In this document: positions 1 through 6,657 of the stretch, one piece after another
How positions within the stretch are numbered: position 1 is the first letter of the stretch
Layout of the letters: every line of letters starts with the position of its first letter
From: DATFEN01 sp035691285
GTDB lineage: Bacteria > Acidobacteriota > Vicinamibacteria > Fen-336
Assembly (NCBI GenBank): GCA_035691285.1
Contig: DASSJI010000049.1
Span: forward strand, 1-24,160
Reading direction: 5' to 3'
Length of the DNA stretch: 24,160 nt
Notes under the pieces: generated by a model
What the model saw: the letters and a program-made list of their open reading frames with translations, nothing else
Databases searched by the model: none
What the model was told of the DNA's origin: nothing
Program-made: the position numbers and the translations under genes

Positions 1-864
1 GGTACGGGTGAGCGCGTCGACGACGACGCAGGTCTTCAGCGTGTCGATCGAGAGCAGCACCGAGAGCGTGAGCGCCGGGACCGCGGCGAGCGCCAGGTCG
101 GCCAGGCGAACCGCGCCGAGCCCGGCCCAGCGTGCGCTCGCGGCGTCGGCGAGCGAGCCGCCGATCGTGCCGACGACGAGGGGGTTGCCTTCGAGGCGGA
201 GAAGCTCGGGTCGAGCCTGGGCCAGGGCGAAATAGGCCGCGGCGCCGGCGAGAAGGGCCAGGATCGCCGCTGGCACCGCCCGTGTGACGCGCGGCGCGAG
301 GACCATCACGGCGATCGTGACGAGCCCGACGACGAGCGCCGGCCCCCGCCAGAGGTCGGGCGTGGCGAGCCCCTGCCAGACGCCCACGCCGGGCGGCAGG
401 CCGAGCAAGCCCGGAAGCTGCTTGAGGAAGATCACGACGCCCACGCCGCTCAAGTAGCCGGTCACCACCGGGTAGGGGATGTACTTGATCAGGGTGCCGC
501 CCCCGATGGCCCCGTAGACGAGCTGCAGCGCCGCGGACGCGAGCGCGACCAGCGCCAGGAGCTGGAGGGCGCGCTCGGGCGGCGTCTGCCGGCTGGCCGC
601 GTCGAGGGCGAAGGCACCCAGCACCGCGGCGGCGGGAGCGCACGGGGCCGACACGAGGCGCTCGGTGCCCCCGACGAGCGGCGCGACGATCCCGATCGCC
701 GCCGCGCCCAGGATCCCGTAGGCCGCCCCCTGCGAGGCGAACGAAGGCCCGAGGGCAGAGAAGACCGCGACGCCGAAGGCCATGGACGCCGGGAGGGCGA
801 CGAGCATCGAGGCCAGCCCGCCCCAGACGTCCGACGCGAGGTCTTGCCGCGAGAGCAGCGTCAC
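1..864 (-). CDS. SulP family anion transporter, C-terminal part outside window
   Basis: The minus-strand frame is open from a GTG at 864 to the window edge, giving 288 codons of the N-terminal membrane part. After a short polar lead (LLSRQDLASDVWGGL) comes MLVALPASMAFGVAV, the pattern of SulP/SLC26 transmembrane helix 1. Further hydrophobic segments follow, including YIPYPVVTGYLSGVGVVIF and, near the edge, LTLSVLLSIDTLKTCVV, both typical of SulP cores. Known members move sulfate, bicarbonate or other anions across the inner membrane; the substrate cannot be read here. A C-terminal STAS domain, if present, lies outside the window. The gene starts 20 bases after the adenylate kinase stop and is probably co-transcribed with it. 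The GTG has no clear ribosome site, so the start is uncertain. Confidence 0.85.
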   Translation of the reverse strand, partial: MTLLSRQDLASDVWGGLASMLVALPASMAFGVAVFSALGPSFASQGAAYGILGAAAIGIVAPLVGGTERLVSAPCAPAAAVLGAFALDAASRQTPPERALQLLALVALASAALQLVYGAIGGGTLIKYIPYPVVTGYLSGVGVVIFLKQLPGLLGLPPGVGVWQGLATPDLWRGPALVVGLVTIAVMVLAPRVTRAVPAAILALLAGAAAYFALAQARPELLRLEGNPLVVGTIGGSLADAASARWAGLGAVRLADLALAAVPALTLSVLLSIDTLKTCVVVDALTRT

Positions 865-884
865 CGGCGTGAAACGGGTGACGG

Positions 885-1535
885 TCAGGCGAGCGCCAGC
901 AAGGGCAGCCCGAGCTTGTGTCGGATCTCGGCCTGCACGACCTCCGGCGGCCTTGTGCCGTCCGCGGTCACGACCAGCTCCTTGCGGCGGAACAGGTCGA
1001 GGATCGGCCTGGTCTTCTTGTGGTACTCGGCCAGGCGCTCCTTGATCGCCTCGGGGTTGTCGTCGGGCCGCAGCACGAGGCGCCCGCCGCACACGTCGCA
1101 GGTGTCGACGATCTTCGGCCGGTGCTGGATGAGGTTGTAGTCCAGGCCGCAGTCCGCGCACAAGCGCCGGGAGAGCATGCGCTCGAAGACCACGTGGTCG
1201 GGCACGTCGATCTGGATCACCGCGTCGATGTCGTAGCTTTCGAGGAAGAAGCGCGCCTGGGCCTCGTTGCGGGGGAAGCCGTCGAGGATGAAGCCGTAGT
1301 TCCAGTCGTGCTGGTCGAGGCGCTCCTTCACGACCTCCCACACCAGGTCGTCCGGCACGAGCTGGCCGCTGGCCATCACGCGCTTGACCCGCGCGCCGAG
1401 CTTGGTGTGGTTCTGCACGTGCCAGCGAAACACGTCGCCCACGCTGATATGCACGAGATCGAGCTCCTCCCTGAGGAGCTTCGCCTGCGTCCCCTTGCCG
1501 CTGCCCTGCACACCCATGATCACGAACTTGCGCAT
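885..1535 (-). CDS. adk: Adenylate kinase-type nucleoside monophosphate kinase with zinc LID
   Basis: This cytoplasmic protein of about 216 residues should interconvert 2 ADP with ATP and AMP. It shows the P-loop GVQGSGKGTQ (residues 8-17), the NMP-binding motif DGFPRN (85-90) and a LID with two CxxC pairs (C126/C129 and C146/C149), the pattern of zinc-stabilised adenylate kinases. RPDDNPEAIKERL follows the LID. The start is the ATG at 1535, preceded by GGGGAGGG at good spacing; a longer reading upstream only overlaps pap. The sequence departs from the usual housekeeping form (GVQGSG rather than GAPGAG; ISVGDVFR rather than ISTGDMLR). It may therefore be a second adenylate kinase paralogue dedicated to the polyphosphate kinase encoded 14 bases upstream. 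The family call is firm; exact nucleotide specificity is inferred. Confidence 0.9.
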   Translation of the reverse strand: MRKFVIMGVQGSGKGTQAKLLREELDLVHISVGDVFRWHVQNHTKLGARVKRVMASGQLVPDDLVWEVVKERLDQHDWNYGFILDGFPRNEAQARFFLESYDIDAVIQIDVPDHVVFERMLSRRLCADCGLDYNLIQHRPKIVDTCDVCGGRLVLRPDDNPEAIKERLAEYHKKTRPILDLFRRKELVVTADGTRPPEVVQAEIRHKLGLPLLALA

Positions 1536-1549
1536 GGTGCCCTCCCCAG

Positions 1550-3025
1550 CTAGAGCGCCTGCGCGAGGCGCTTGCACAGTGTTTCCACGACCTGGACCCT
1601 CGCGAAGCGCTTGTCGTTGCCCGCAACCAGCACCCACGGCGCCTGGGCATTGCTGGTGCGGGCGACCATCTCGTCCACGGCGGCCACGTACGCATCCCAC
1701 CTCTCCCGGTTGCGCCAGTCCTCGGCGGTGATCTTGTGGCGCTTGTAGGCGGTGCCCTCCCGGGCCTGGAAGCGGGCCAGCTGCTCGTCCCGGCCGATGT
1801 GGACCCAGAACTTGGTGACGACGGCGCCGCTGTCGGCGAGCTGCTCCTCGAAGTCGTTGATCTCGAGGTAGGCCCTGCGCCACTCGTCCTCACGGGCGAA
1901 CCCCTCGACGCGCTCGACCAGGACGCGGCCGTACCACGAGCGGTCGAAGATCGTCACGAGCCCCGCCGGGGGGATGCGGCGCCAGAAGCGCCACAGGTAG
2001 TGGTGGGCGCGCTCCTCGTCGGTGGGCGCCGCCACGGGGACGACCTGATAGTGGCGCGCGTCCATGGCGGCGGTGATGCGGCGGATGGCGCTCCCCTTGC
2101 CGGCGGCGTCCCAGCCCTCGAACACGACGACCGAGGACACCTTCCTCTCCAGGGCGGCCCGCGACAGCCGGCCGAGCCGTTCCTGAGCCGCCGCGAGTCG
2201 TCTGTCGTACTCGCCTGCGGAGAGCTCGCGCGAAAGATCGACGCGGTCGAGGATGCTGGCCGTCGGCGCCGCCGCCTGGGTGCCGGACGTCTTCGCCTGG
2301 GACGAGCCGGCGTCCGGCTGCTCGAGCCGCTGGCGCAGCGCCCGGAGCAGCGCGCGGGCGACCAGGAGCTCGCGGTAGCGGCGGTCCCGGGCCTCGACCA
2401 GGATCCACGGGGCTTGGGCCGCGTCGGTGCGGCGGATGGCGCGCTCGCTGACCTCCGCGAAGCGGTCGTAGAGCTTCAGGAACTTCCAGTCCGTCGGCGT
2501 GACGCGCCAGGCGGTCGCCTTTCTCCTCTCGAGCTTCGCGAGCCGCTTGCGCTGGGCGTCCTTCGAAAGGTGGAACCAGAACTTGAGGATCAGCGCGCCG
2601 TCGTCGGCCTGCATCCTCTCGAAGAAGGCGATGCGCGACAGCGCGGCCTCGAAGTTGGCCTTCTTCAGGCCGCCGAGCACTCGCTCGACGATCGGCGCCG
2701 TGTACCAGGAGCCGAAGAAGATCCCGATCCGGCCCCGGCCGGGGAGCGTGCGCCAGAAGCGCCAGTAGGGCGGGCGCTGCTGCTCCTCCTCGAGGGGCGG
2801 CCCGAAGGCGTGGGTCTCGAGGCCGCGCGGGTCCAGCCATTCGAGCAGGCGGTTGACGGTTTCGCCCTTGCCGGCGCCCTCGACGCCGGCGATCACGACG
2901 ATCACGGGCGTACGGGTCTCGCGGAGCTGGAACTGTGCCTCGAGCAGCTCGGCGCGCAGCCGGGGCACGTCTTCGTCGTATTCCTGCTTCGAGAGCTCCT
3001 GCCCCAGCTCGGCTGCTTCGAACAC
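1550..3025 (-). CDS. pap: Polyphosphate:AMP phosphotransferase, two fused PPK2 domains
   Basis: This 491-residue protein contains two tandem PPK2 domains, the layout and length of class II PPK2 (Pap) enzymes, which transfer phosphate from polyphosphate to AMP to give ADP. Domain 1 has Walker A GVEGAGKG (47-54) but its Walker B position reads IFFGSWY (102-108). Domain 2, after a low-complexity linker near 235-258, has Walker A GWDAAGKG (304-311) and the canonical IFDRSWYGRVLVERV (359-373). Loss of the Asp-Arg pair in domain 1 suggests only domain 2 is catalytic, as reported for the Pseudomonas homologue. Start is GTG at 3025; the ATG a little upstream is in another frame. Adenylate kinase follows after 14 bases, so ADP made here can be turned into ATP. 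Two palindromes lie just upstream at 3061-3094. Confidence 0.93.
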   Translation of the reverse strand: MFEAAELGQELSKQEYDEDVPRLRAELLEAQFQLRETRTPVIVVIAGVEGAGKGETVNRLLEWLDPRGLETHAFGPPLEEEQQRPPYWRFWRTLPGRGRIGIFFGSWYTAPIVERVLGGLKKANFEAALSRIAFFERMQADDGALILKFWFHLSKDAQRKRLAKLERRKATAWRVTPTDWKFLKLYDRFAEVSERAIRRTDAAQAPWILVEARDRRYRELLVARALLRALRQRLEQPDAGSSQAKTSGTQAAAPTASILDRVDLSRELSAGEYDRRLAAAQERLGRLSRAALERKVSSVVVFEGWDAAGKGSAIRRITAAMDARHYQVVPVAAPTDEERAHHYLWRFWRRIPPAGLVTIFDRSWYGRVLVERVEGFAREDEWRRAYLEINDFEEQLADSGAVVTKFWVHIGRDEQLARFQAREGTAYKRHKITAEDWRNRERWDAYVAAVDEMVARTSNAQAPWVLVAGNDKRFARVQVVETLCKRLAQAL

Positions 3026-3060
3026 AGGCGCCGCCGCCTCGCGAGAAGCATGATCGCCGC

Positions 3061-3094
3061 TCCGGGCCGGGCCCGGAATGGATCAAATGATCCA
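3061..3094 (-). promoter_or_regulatory. Tandem palindromes upstream of pap-adk-sulP operon
   Basis: Two perfect inverted repeats sit side by side. TCCGGGC-CGG-GCCCGGA occupies 3061-3077 (7-bp arms, 3-base loop) and TGGATCA-AA-TGATCCA occupies 3079-3094 (7-bp arms, 2-base spacer). They lie 36-70 bases upstream of the pap start and beyond the end of the DinB-like gene. The second looks like a dimeric regulator operator; the first could be an RNA hairpin or a second site. No U-tract follows the hairpin, so a classical terminator is unlikely. The role is inferred from position and symmetry only. Confidence 0.4.
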
Positions 3095-3170
3095 GGGCTC
3101 CTCGACCGCGCACGGCTCTCCGGGGCAGCGACTCGTCCTCGAGGCCGACCTCGTCAGCCTTCGAGCGGCG

Positions 3171-3656
3171 CTACTGCCCGGGGTCGTCCGCCGACGGGCC
3201 GTAGATCGAGGGCACCTTGCCTCCCATCGGCCGCAGGTAGGTCGTGAGCTGGCCGCGATGATGCACGGCGTCGAACAGGAACCCCCAGAAGAACTGGCCG
3301 ATCGTGTCTTCCCAGGCCGGGGCGCCCTCCATGAGGAAGCGGCCCTTCTTCTCCCACCCGGCTTCGCCGAGGCGCGCGAGGCGTTCGTCGACGGCCGCCG
3401 CGTTCGTCTCGAAGGCCTTCACGATCTCCTCGACGCGGGCCGGCGGCTTGCCCTCTTTCCACTCGACCGTGCCCGTGTCCAGGAGGCTGACCAGCGCGGC
3501 CTCCTCCTGGGCGAGGAGCCACGCCAGCTCTCCCGCGGTGCGGGACTTGGGGTCGGGCCGGTAGTCGAGGCGGTCGCCGGGGATCGCCTTGAGCACGCGC
3601 ACGAAGGTCGGCGCCTCGGCCTTGCGCCGGGCGATGCAGAACTCGAGGTTGGTCAT
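3171..3656 (-). CDS. DinB-like four-helix putative metalloenzyme
   Basis: This 161-residue cytoplasmic protein matches the DinB/YfiT-like superfamily in length and pattern: helix-rich, with FLFDAVHHRGQLTTYLRPMGG near residues 127-147, which carries the typical conserved C-terminal His (HHRGQL) used in metal binding. AGELAWLLAQEE (residues 42-53) is the region where many members have another metal-binding His. Here no His is seen at that place, so the metal site may be altered. The family includes damage-induced proteins and thiol-dependent transferases; a specific function cannot be assigned. The start ATG at 3656 has an excellent AGGAGG ribosome site and a sigma70-like promoter 30-55 bases upstream. 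The gene is divergent from the histidine kinase. Confidence 0.8.
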   Translation of the reverse strand: MTNLEFCIARRKAEAPTFVRVLKAIPGDRLDYRPDPKSRTAGELAWLLAQEEAALVSLLDTGTVEWKEGKPPARVEEIVKAFETNAAAVDERLARLGEAGWEKKGRFLMEGAPAWEDTIGQFFWGFLFDAVHHRGQLTTYLRPMGGKVPSIYGPSADDPGQ

Positions 3657-3682
3657 GGGCCTCCTCCTGATCCGGTGGCGGA

Positions 3683-3711
3683 AAGATAGGCGAAGTAAAA
3701 GCGAAAGTCAA
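3683..3711 (-). promoter_or_regulatory. Sigma70-type promoter of the DinB-like gene
   Basis: On the minus strand, TTGACT (3711-3706) and TATCTT (3688-3683) are separated by exactly 17 bases. The predicted start near 3676 gives a leader of about 20 bases that contains AGGAGGAGG before the ATG at 3656. The local A/T-richness stands out from the surrounding GC-rich sequence. Activity is inferred from consensus match and spacing. Confidence 0.65.
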
Positions 3712-3724
3712 GGCCTGCGGCGCC

Positions 3725-3754
3725 GTTGCCATCGGCCCGGGTCTGCGTTCTAAT
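3725..3754 (+). promoter_or_regulatory. Sigma70-type promoter of the PAS histidine kinase, leaderless arrangement
   Basis: TTGCCA (starting near 3726) and TCTAAT (3749-3754) are separated by 17 bases and each matches five of six consensus positions. The GTG start at 3764 begins ten bases after the -10, so transcription would start at or within about three bases of the start codon. There is no ribosome binding sequence, which fits a leaderless transcript. It is divergent from, and does not overlap, the DinB-like promoter. Confidence 0.55.
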
Positions 3755-3763
3755 CCGGCGCCG

Positions 3764-4927
3764 GTGCTCGCCTCGGACTCCTCCGCGCTGATCCGCGCCG
3801 TCGAGAGGCATTTCCGGGAGCTCCTCGAGGCGGCGCCCGACGCCATGGTGGTCGTCGGGACGGCGGGCGAGATCCTGCTCGTGAACCGGCAGGCCGAGGT
3901 CCTCTTCGGCTACGACCGCGCGGACCTGGTGGGACGGCCGGTGGAGATGCTCGTTCCGGAGCGCTTCCGCGCCGGGCACGCCGCCCGGCGCGAGGCCTAC
4001 ACGCGCGACGCGCGCGTGCGGCCGATGGGGTCGGGCCTCGATCTCTTCGGGCTGCGGCGGGACGGCGGCGAGTTCCCGACCGAGATCAGCCTCAGCCCCG
4101 TCGTCACCGAGCACGGGCGGTTCGTCATCGCCGCGATCCGCGACGTGACCGAGCGCAAGCGGGCGGAGGAGGAGCGGCGCGAGCTGCTGGCCCGGGAGCG
4201 GGCCGCGCGGGTCGCCGCGGAGCAGGCGACCGCCGCTCGCGACGACGTGCTGTCCATCGTCTCGCACGACCTGCAGAACCTGCTGAACGCCATCGCCCTC
4301 AACCTGGTCGTGCTGCTGCGGACGCCCGCCGCGACGGCGGCCGAGCGTCGCATGCGCCAGTGCGGGGAGGTCGTGGAGCGCTCCGTGGGCGCCATGAAGC
4401 GCCTGCTCCGCGACATCCTGGAGGCGCAGCGCATGGAGGGATCCCCGCTCCAGGTGTTGCGGGAGCCCGAGGACGTCGCCGCCCTGGTCCGCGACACCGC
4501 GGAGCTGATGGCAGCGCTCGCGGCCGACAAGCGCGTCCGCCTCGACGTCCGCATCGAGGGCGAGCCGGGCCGGGCGATGTGCGAGCGGGAGCGGCTGCAG
4601 CAGGTGCTCCAGAACCTGATCGGCAACGCGATCCACTTCACGCCGGCCGAAGGGAGCGTCGTCGTGCGCGCGTGGCGCGAGGGCGGGGAGGTGCGCGTGT
4701 CGGTGGCGGACAGCGGGCCGGGCATCGCGCCCGAGCAGCACGCGCATGTCTTCGACCGCTACTGGCGCGGGCGCGGCTCCTCGCGCCACGGCATCGGCCT
4801 GGGGCTCTTCATCGTGAAGCGCCTGGTCGAGGCCCACGGCGGACGCATCTGGGTGGACAGCGCTCCGGGGTCCGGGGCCACGTTCGTGTTCACGCTGACC
4901 GCGGCGGTCGCCGCGAGCGGCGCCTGA
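3764..4927 (+). CDS. PAS-domain sensor histidine kinase (orphan)
   Basis: This 387-residue protein has an N-terminal PAS domain (about 15-130: LLEAAPDAMVVVGTAGEILL to FVIAAIRDVTERKRAEEE), a short coiled linker, a HisKA domain with the phospho-acceptor in SIVSHDLQNLLNAI (His168), and an HATPase domain. The ATPase domain shows N box LQQVLQNLIGNAIHF (Asn288), G1 box DSGPGIAPEQ (about 317) and G2 box GIGLGLFIVKRL (about 346). It should autophosphorylate on His168 in response to a signal sensed by PAS. No transmembrane segment is visible, so it is probably cytoplasmic. No response regulator lies beside it, which makes it an orphan kinase whose partner is elsewhere. Asp-Leu-Gln replaces the more usual Asp-Leu-Arg/Lys after the His. 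The start is GTG without a ribosome site, directly behind a -10 element. Confidence 0.93.
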   Translation: MLASDSSALIRAVERHFRELLEAAPDAMVVVGTAGEILLVNRQAEVLFGYDRADLVGRPVEMLVPERFRAGHAARREAYTRDARVRPMGSGLDLFGLRRDGGEFPTEISLSPVVTEHGRFVIAAIRDVTERKRAEEERRELLARERAARVAAEQATAARDDVLSIVSHDLQNLLNAIALNLVVLLRTPAATAAERRMRQCGEVVERSVGAMKRLLRDILEAQRMEGSPLQVLREPEDVAALVRDTAELMAALAADKRVRLDVRIEGEPGRAMCERERLQQVLQNLIGNAIHFTPAEGSVVVRAWREGGEVRVSVADSGPGIAPEQHAHVFDRYWRGRGSSRHGIGLGLFIVKRLVEAHGGRIWVDSAPGSGATFVFTLTAAVAASGA

Positions 4928-4929
4928 GC

Positions 4930-5238
4930 TCAGGCCTTCGCGAGCCGCCGCGCCAGGGCGATCGCCGAGCGGATGCCCTGCGTCGTGCGGGCGGCCTTGA
5001 CCTTCGACTTGTGCTTCGGAACCAGGTTCCGCAGGTGCCCCATGTACTGGCCCTGCAGCTTGAGGGCGGCGCGCCGCTTCGGCGACAGCTTGAGCTTGCG
5101 GCCCCGGCGCGCCGTGGACGAGCCGGTGGCCGCCGCGGCAGCCTCGGCGAGCCGCTGGATGGCGCGCGCCACCGCGGAGAGCGAGCGGCGGATCGCCTTG
5201 AACTCCTGCCGGACCGAAGTGCGCCGAGGCTTTGCCAC
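4930..5238 (-). CDS. Small highly basic protein of unknown function
   Basis: This is a 102-residue protein rich in Lys, Arg and Ala. Its N-terminal half looks like an Ala-rich helix (RSLSAVARAIQRLAEAAAAA). A basic linker, ARRGRKLKLSPKRRAAL, leads into LQGQYMGHLRNLVPKHKSKV and an Arg/Ala-rich tail. I do not recognise a named domain. The SPKRRAALKLQGQYMGHLRNL-type core looks like a conserved unit in small proteins of GC-rich soil bacteria, recalled by pattern rather than confirmed. Its charge suggests nucleic-acid binding, possibly nucleoid-associated. Start is GTG at 5238, with GGGGGA seven bases upstream. It follows the anti-sigma gene by 44 bases and ends two bases from the convergent histidine kinase stop. 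No signal peptide or membrane segment. Confidence 0.7.
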   Translation of the reverse strand: MAKPRRTSVRQEFKAIRRSLSAVARAIQRLAEAAAAATGSSTARRGRKLKLSPKRRAALKLQGQYMGHLRNLVPKHKSKVKAARTTQGIRSAIALARRLAKA

Positions 5239-5282
5239 GCAATGTCCCCCTGTCTTGAAGCCTCAATGCTAGCACGCGCGTC

Positions 5283-6044
5283 CTAGGGGCGTCCGGGCCG
5301 CGCTGCGAGGGCGCGGAGCACGCTCGCGAGCATCGCTTCGCTGATAGTGGAGTGCACGCGGGAATCGAGATCCGACAGCACGAACGCCGCGTACCCGTCG
5401 CTCGTCGCGGCCGACAGGCGGACGCCGTCACGGTCCTGGCCAAGGGTGGCTCGCGGCAGCGAGAGGGGCCGGCCATCCGTTGCCAGCACCGACACGAGAT
5501 GCTCGCCCTTGCGAAGCACGACGTGTCCGTAGGACCTCGAGCCGTGCGGGCAGACGTGGGCCGAGAGCAGCGTCGCCGCGTGGAGCTCGGCGGCGACGGC
5601 GGGCCAGAGCGACGCGTAGCGGCCGAGGCCCTCTGCGGCCAGCTCGGGCCGCAGCGGCGAGGGGTAGCTCGCCCGGACGGCGCACATCAGGTGCGCGTCG
5701 CGCGCCTCGTCGTAGAGGCTGCTCGCGCTCGACGGCGGCGTCGAAGGGACGAGCACCGCCAGCGCGACGAGCGCTGCGGCCGCCGCGGCGCCCAGGACGA
5801 TCGCGCGACGCCGGCGTCCCTCGACCGCGATGCCGGCCAGTATGCGCGCCTCGAGGGCCAGGACGTCGCCGCCGTCCAGGGCGTTCCGGAGCTCTGCGCG
5901 CAGCCGCAGCCGGCGCTGGATCTCGCTGGCGCAGGCCGCGCACCCCGCGAGGTGCTCGCGGACCGACGCTCCCTCCGGCGAGGGAAGCTCGTCGCAGAGA
6001 TACGAGTCCAGGAGGCCCAGGGCCCGGCCGCACTCGGGGCTCAT
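5283..6044 (-). CDS. Membrane anti-sigma factor with N-terminal zinc finger
   Basis: This 253-residue protein is the probable inhibitor of the adjacent ECF sigma factor. The N-terminus carries a zinc-binding anti-sigma (zf-HC2/ZAS) pattern: C5, then H31-x3-C35-x2-C38 in REHLAGCAACASEI. After RRRR (about 76-79) one membrane helix follows (AIVLGAAAAAALVALAVLVP, roughly 80-99), leaving a C-terminal domain of about 150 residues outside the cytoplasm. That outer domain (Cys in CAVRASYP and CPHGSRSY, then strand-like HVVLRKGEHLVSVLATDG) resembles the extracytoplasmic part of other transmembrane anti-sigma factors. Two Cys in the outer domain could be redox-active. The start ATG overlaps the sigma stop by four bases, which indicates translational coupling. 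The signal sensed is unknown. Confidence 0.88.
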   Translation of the reverse strand: MSPECGRALGLLDSYLCDELPSPEGASVREHLAGCAACASEIQRRLRLRAELRNALDGGDVLALEARILAGIAVEGRRRRAIVLGAAAAAALVALAVLVPSTPPSSASSLYDEARDAHLMCAVRASYPSPLRPELAAEGLGRYASLWPAVAAELHAATLLSAHVCPHGSRSYGHVVLRKGEHLVSVLATDGRPLSLPRATLGQDRDGVRLSAATSDGYAAFVLSDLDSRVHSTISEAMLASVLRALAARPGRP

Positions 6045-6574
6045 CGGGCACCCCTGGCCGCCGGTGCGGTGGCCTGGAGGCGCTCGGCCAGGCGCCGCCG
6101 CAAGAGCGAGCGGGCGCGGCTCAGGCGCGACATCACGGTGCCGACTGGGATGCCCAGCGCCTCGGCCACCTCGCGGTAGCGGAGGCCCTCGACGTCGGCG
6201 AGTTGCACGACGAGCCGCTGCTCCTCGGCCAGGGAGTGGAAGGCGACGAGCAGGTGCTCACGGGTGAAGTAGTCGGGCGTGTGGTCCTCGACGGCCACCG
6301 CCGCGTCCGGCAGGTCGTCCAGGGCGAGCCCGCGGGCGCGACCGTTCCTGCGTCGCTGCCCGTGCGCCACGAGGATCAATATCCTGAACAGCCACGCGCG
6401 GCAGTTGGTCCCAGGCGCGAAGCGGTCGAAGGAGCGCCAGGCCTGGAGGAAGGTCTCCTGCACGAGGTCGTCGGCGTCGCTGCGGTCGCCCGCCAGCCGC
6501 AGCGCCACGCGCACCAGCTCGGGAAGGTGCACGAGCGCTTCGCTGCGGAAGGCCGACAGGCGGTCGGACGCCAT
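6041..6574 (-). CDS. ECF-type RNA polymerase sigma factor
   Basis: This is a group 4 (ECF) sigma factor of 177 residues from the chosen start. Region 2 is seen in LVRVALRLAGDRSDADDLVQETFLQAWRSFDRF followed by NCRAWLFRILI. Region 4 is seen in HSLAEEQRLVVQLADVEGLRYREVAEALGIPVGTVMSRLSRARSLLRRRL, with the helix-turn-helix near the end. I chose the ATG at 6574 because the protein then begins like typical ECF factors and because a promoter-like element at 6601-6627 would lie inside the gene if the upstream ATG at 6640 were used. It overlaps its anti-sigma gene by ATGA. It is divergent from the secreted-protein gene at 6658, a plausible target along with the genes downstream of it. Confidence 0.93.
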   Translation of the reverse strand: MASDRLSAFRSEALVHLPELVRVALRLAGDRSDADDLVQETFLQAWRSFDRFAPGTNCRAWLFRILILVAHGQRRRNGRARGLALDDLPDAAVAVEDHTPDYFTREHLLVAFHSLAEEQRLVVQLADVEGLRYREVAEALGIPVGTVMSRLSRARSLLRRRLAERLQATAPAARGAR

Positions 6575-6600
6575 CTCTCGAGAGTCGACTCGCTTTCCCC

Positions 6601-6629
6601 TTACGAACTCGGGAATACCCCGGTTCCCG
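6601..6629 (-). promoter_or_regulatory. Candidate ECF-type autoregulatory promoter of the sigma gene
   Basis: On the minus strand GGAACC (6627-6622) and CGTAA (6605-6601) are separated by 16 bases, close to the common ECF pattern of a GGAAC-type -35 and a CGT-type -10. It lies 27 bases upstream of the ATG at 6574. A 6-bp inverted repeat (CGGGAA at 6610-6615, TTCCCG at 6624-6629) overlaps it. Autoregulation by the encoded sigma factor is common in the family and is inferred here. Confidence 0.45.
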
Positions 6630-6657
6630 CCGGCATACAAGGTCAGCGAGGGAAGCG

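Noticed and set aside
1736..3247. Plus-strand open frame of about 500 codons opposite pap
   Set aside because: Shadow of the pap reading frame; composition is low-complexity and no start context or motif is present.
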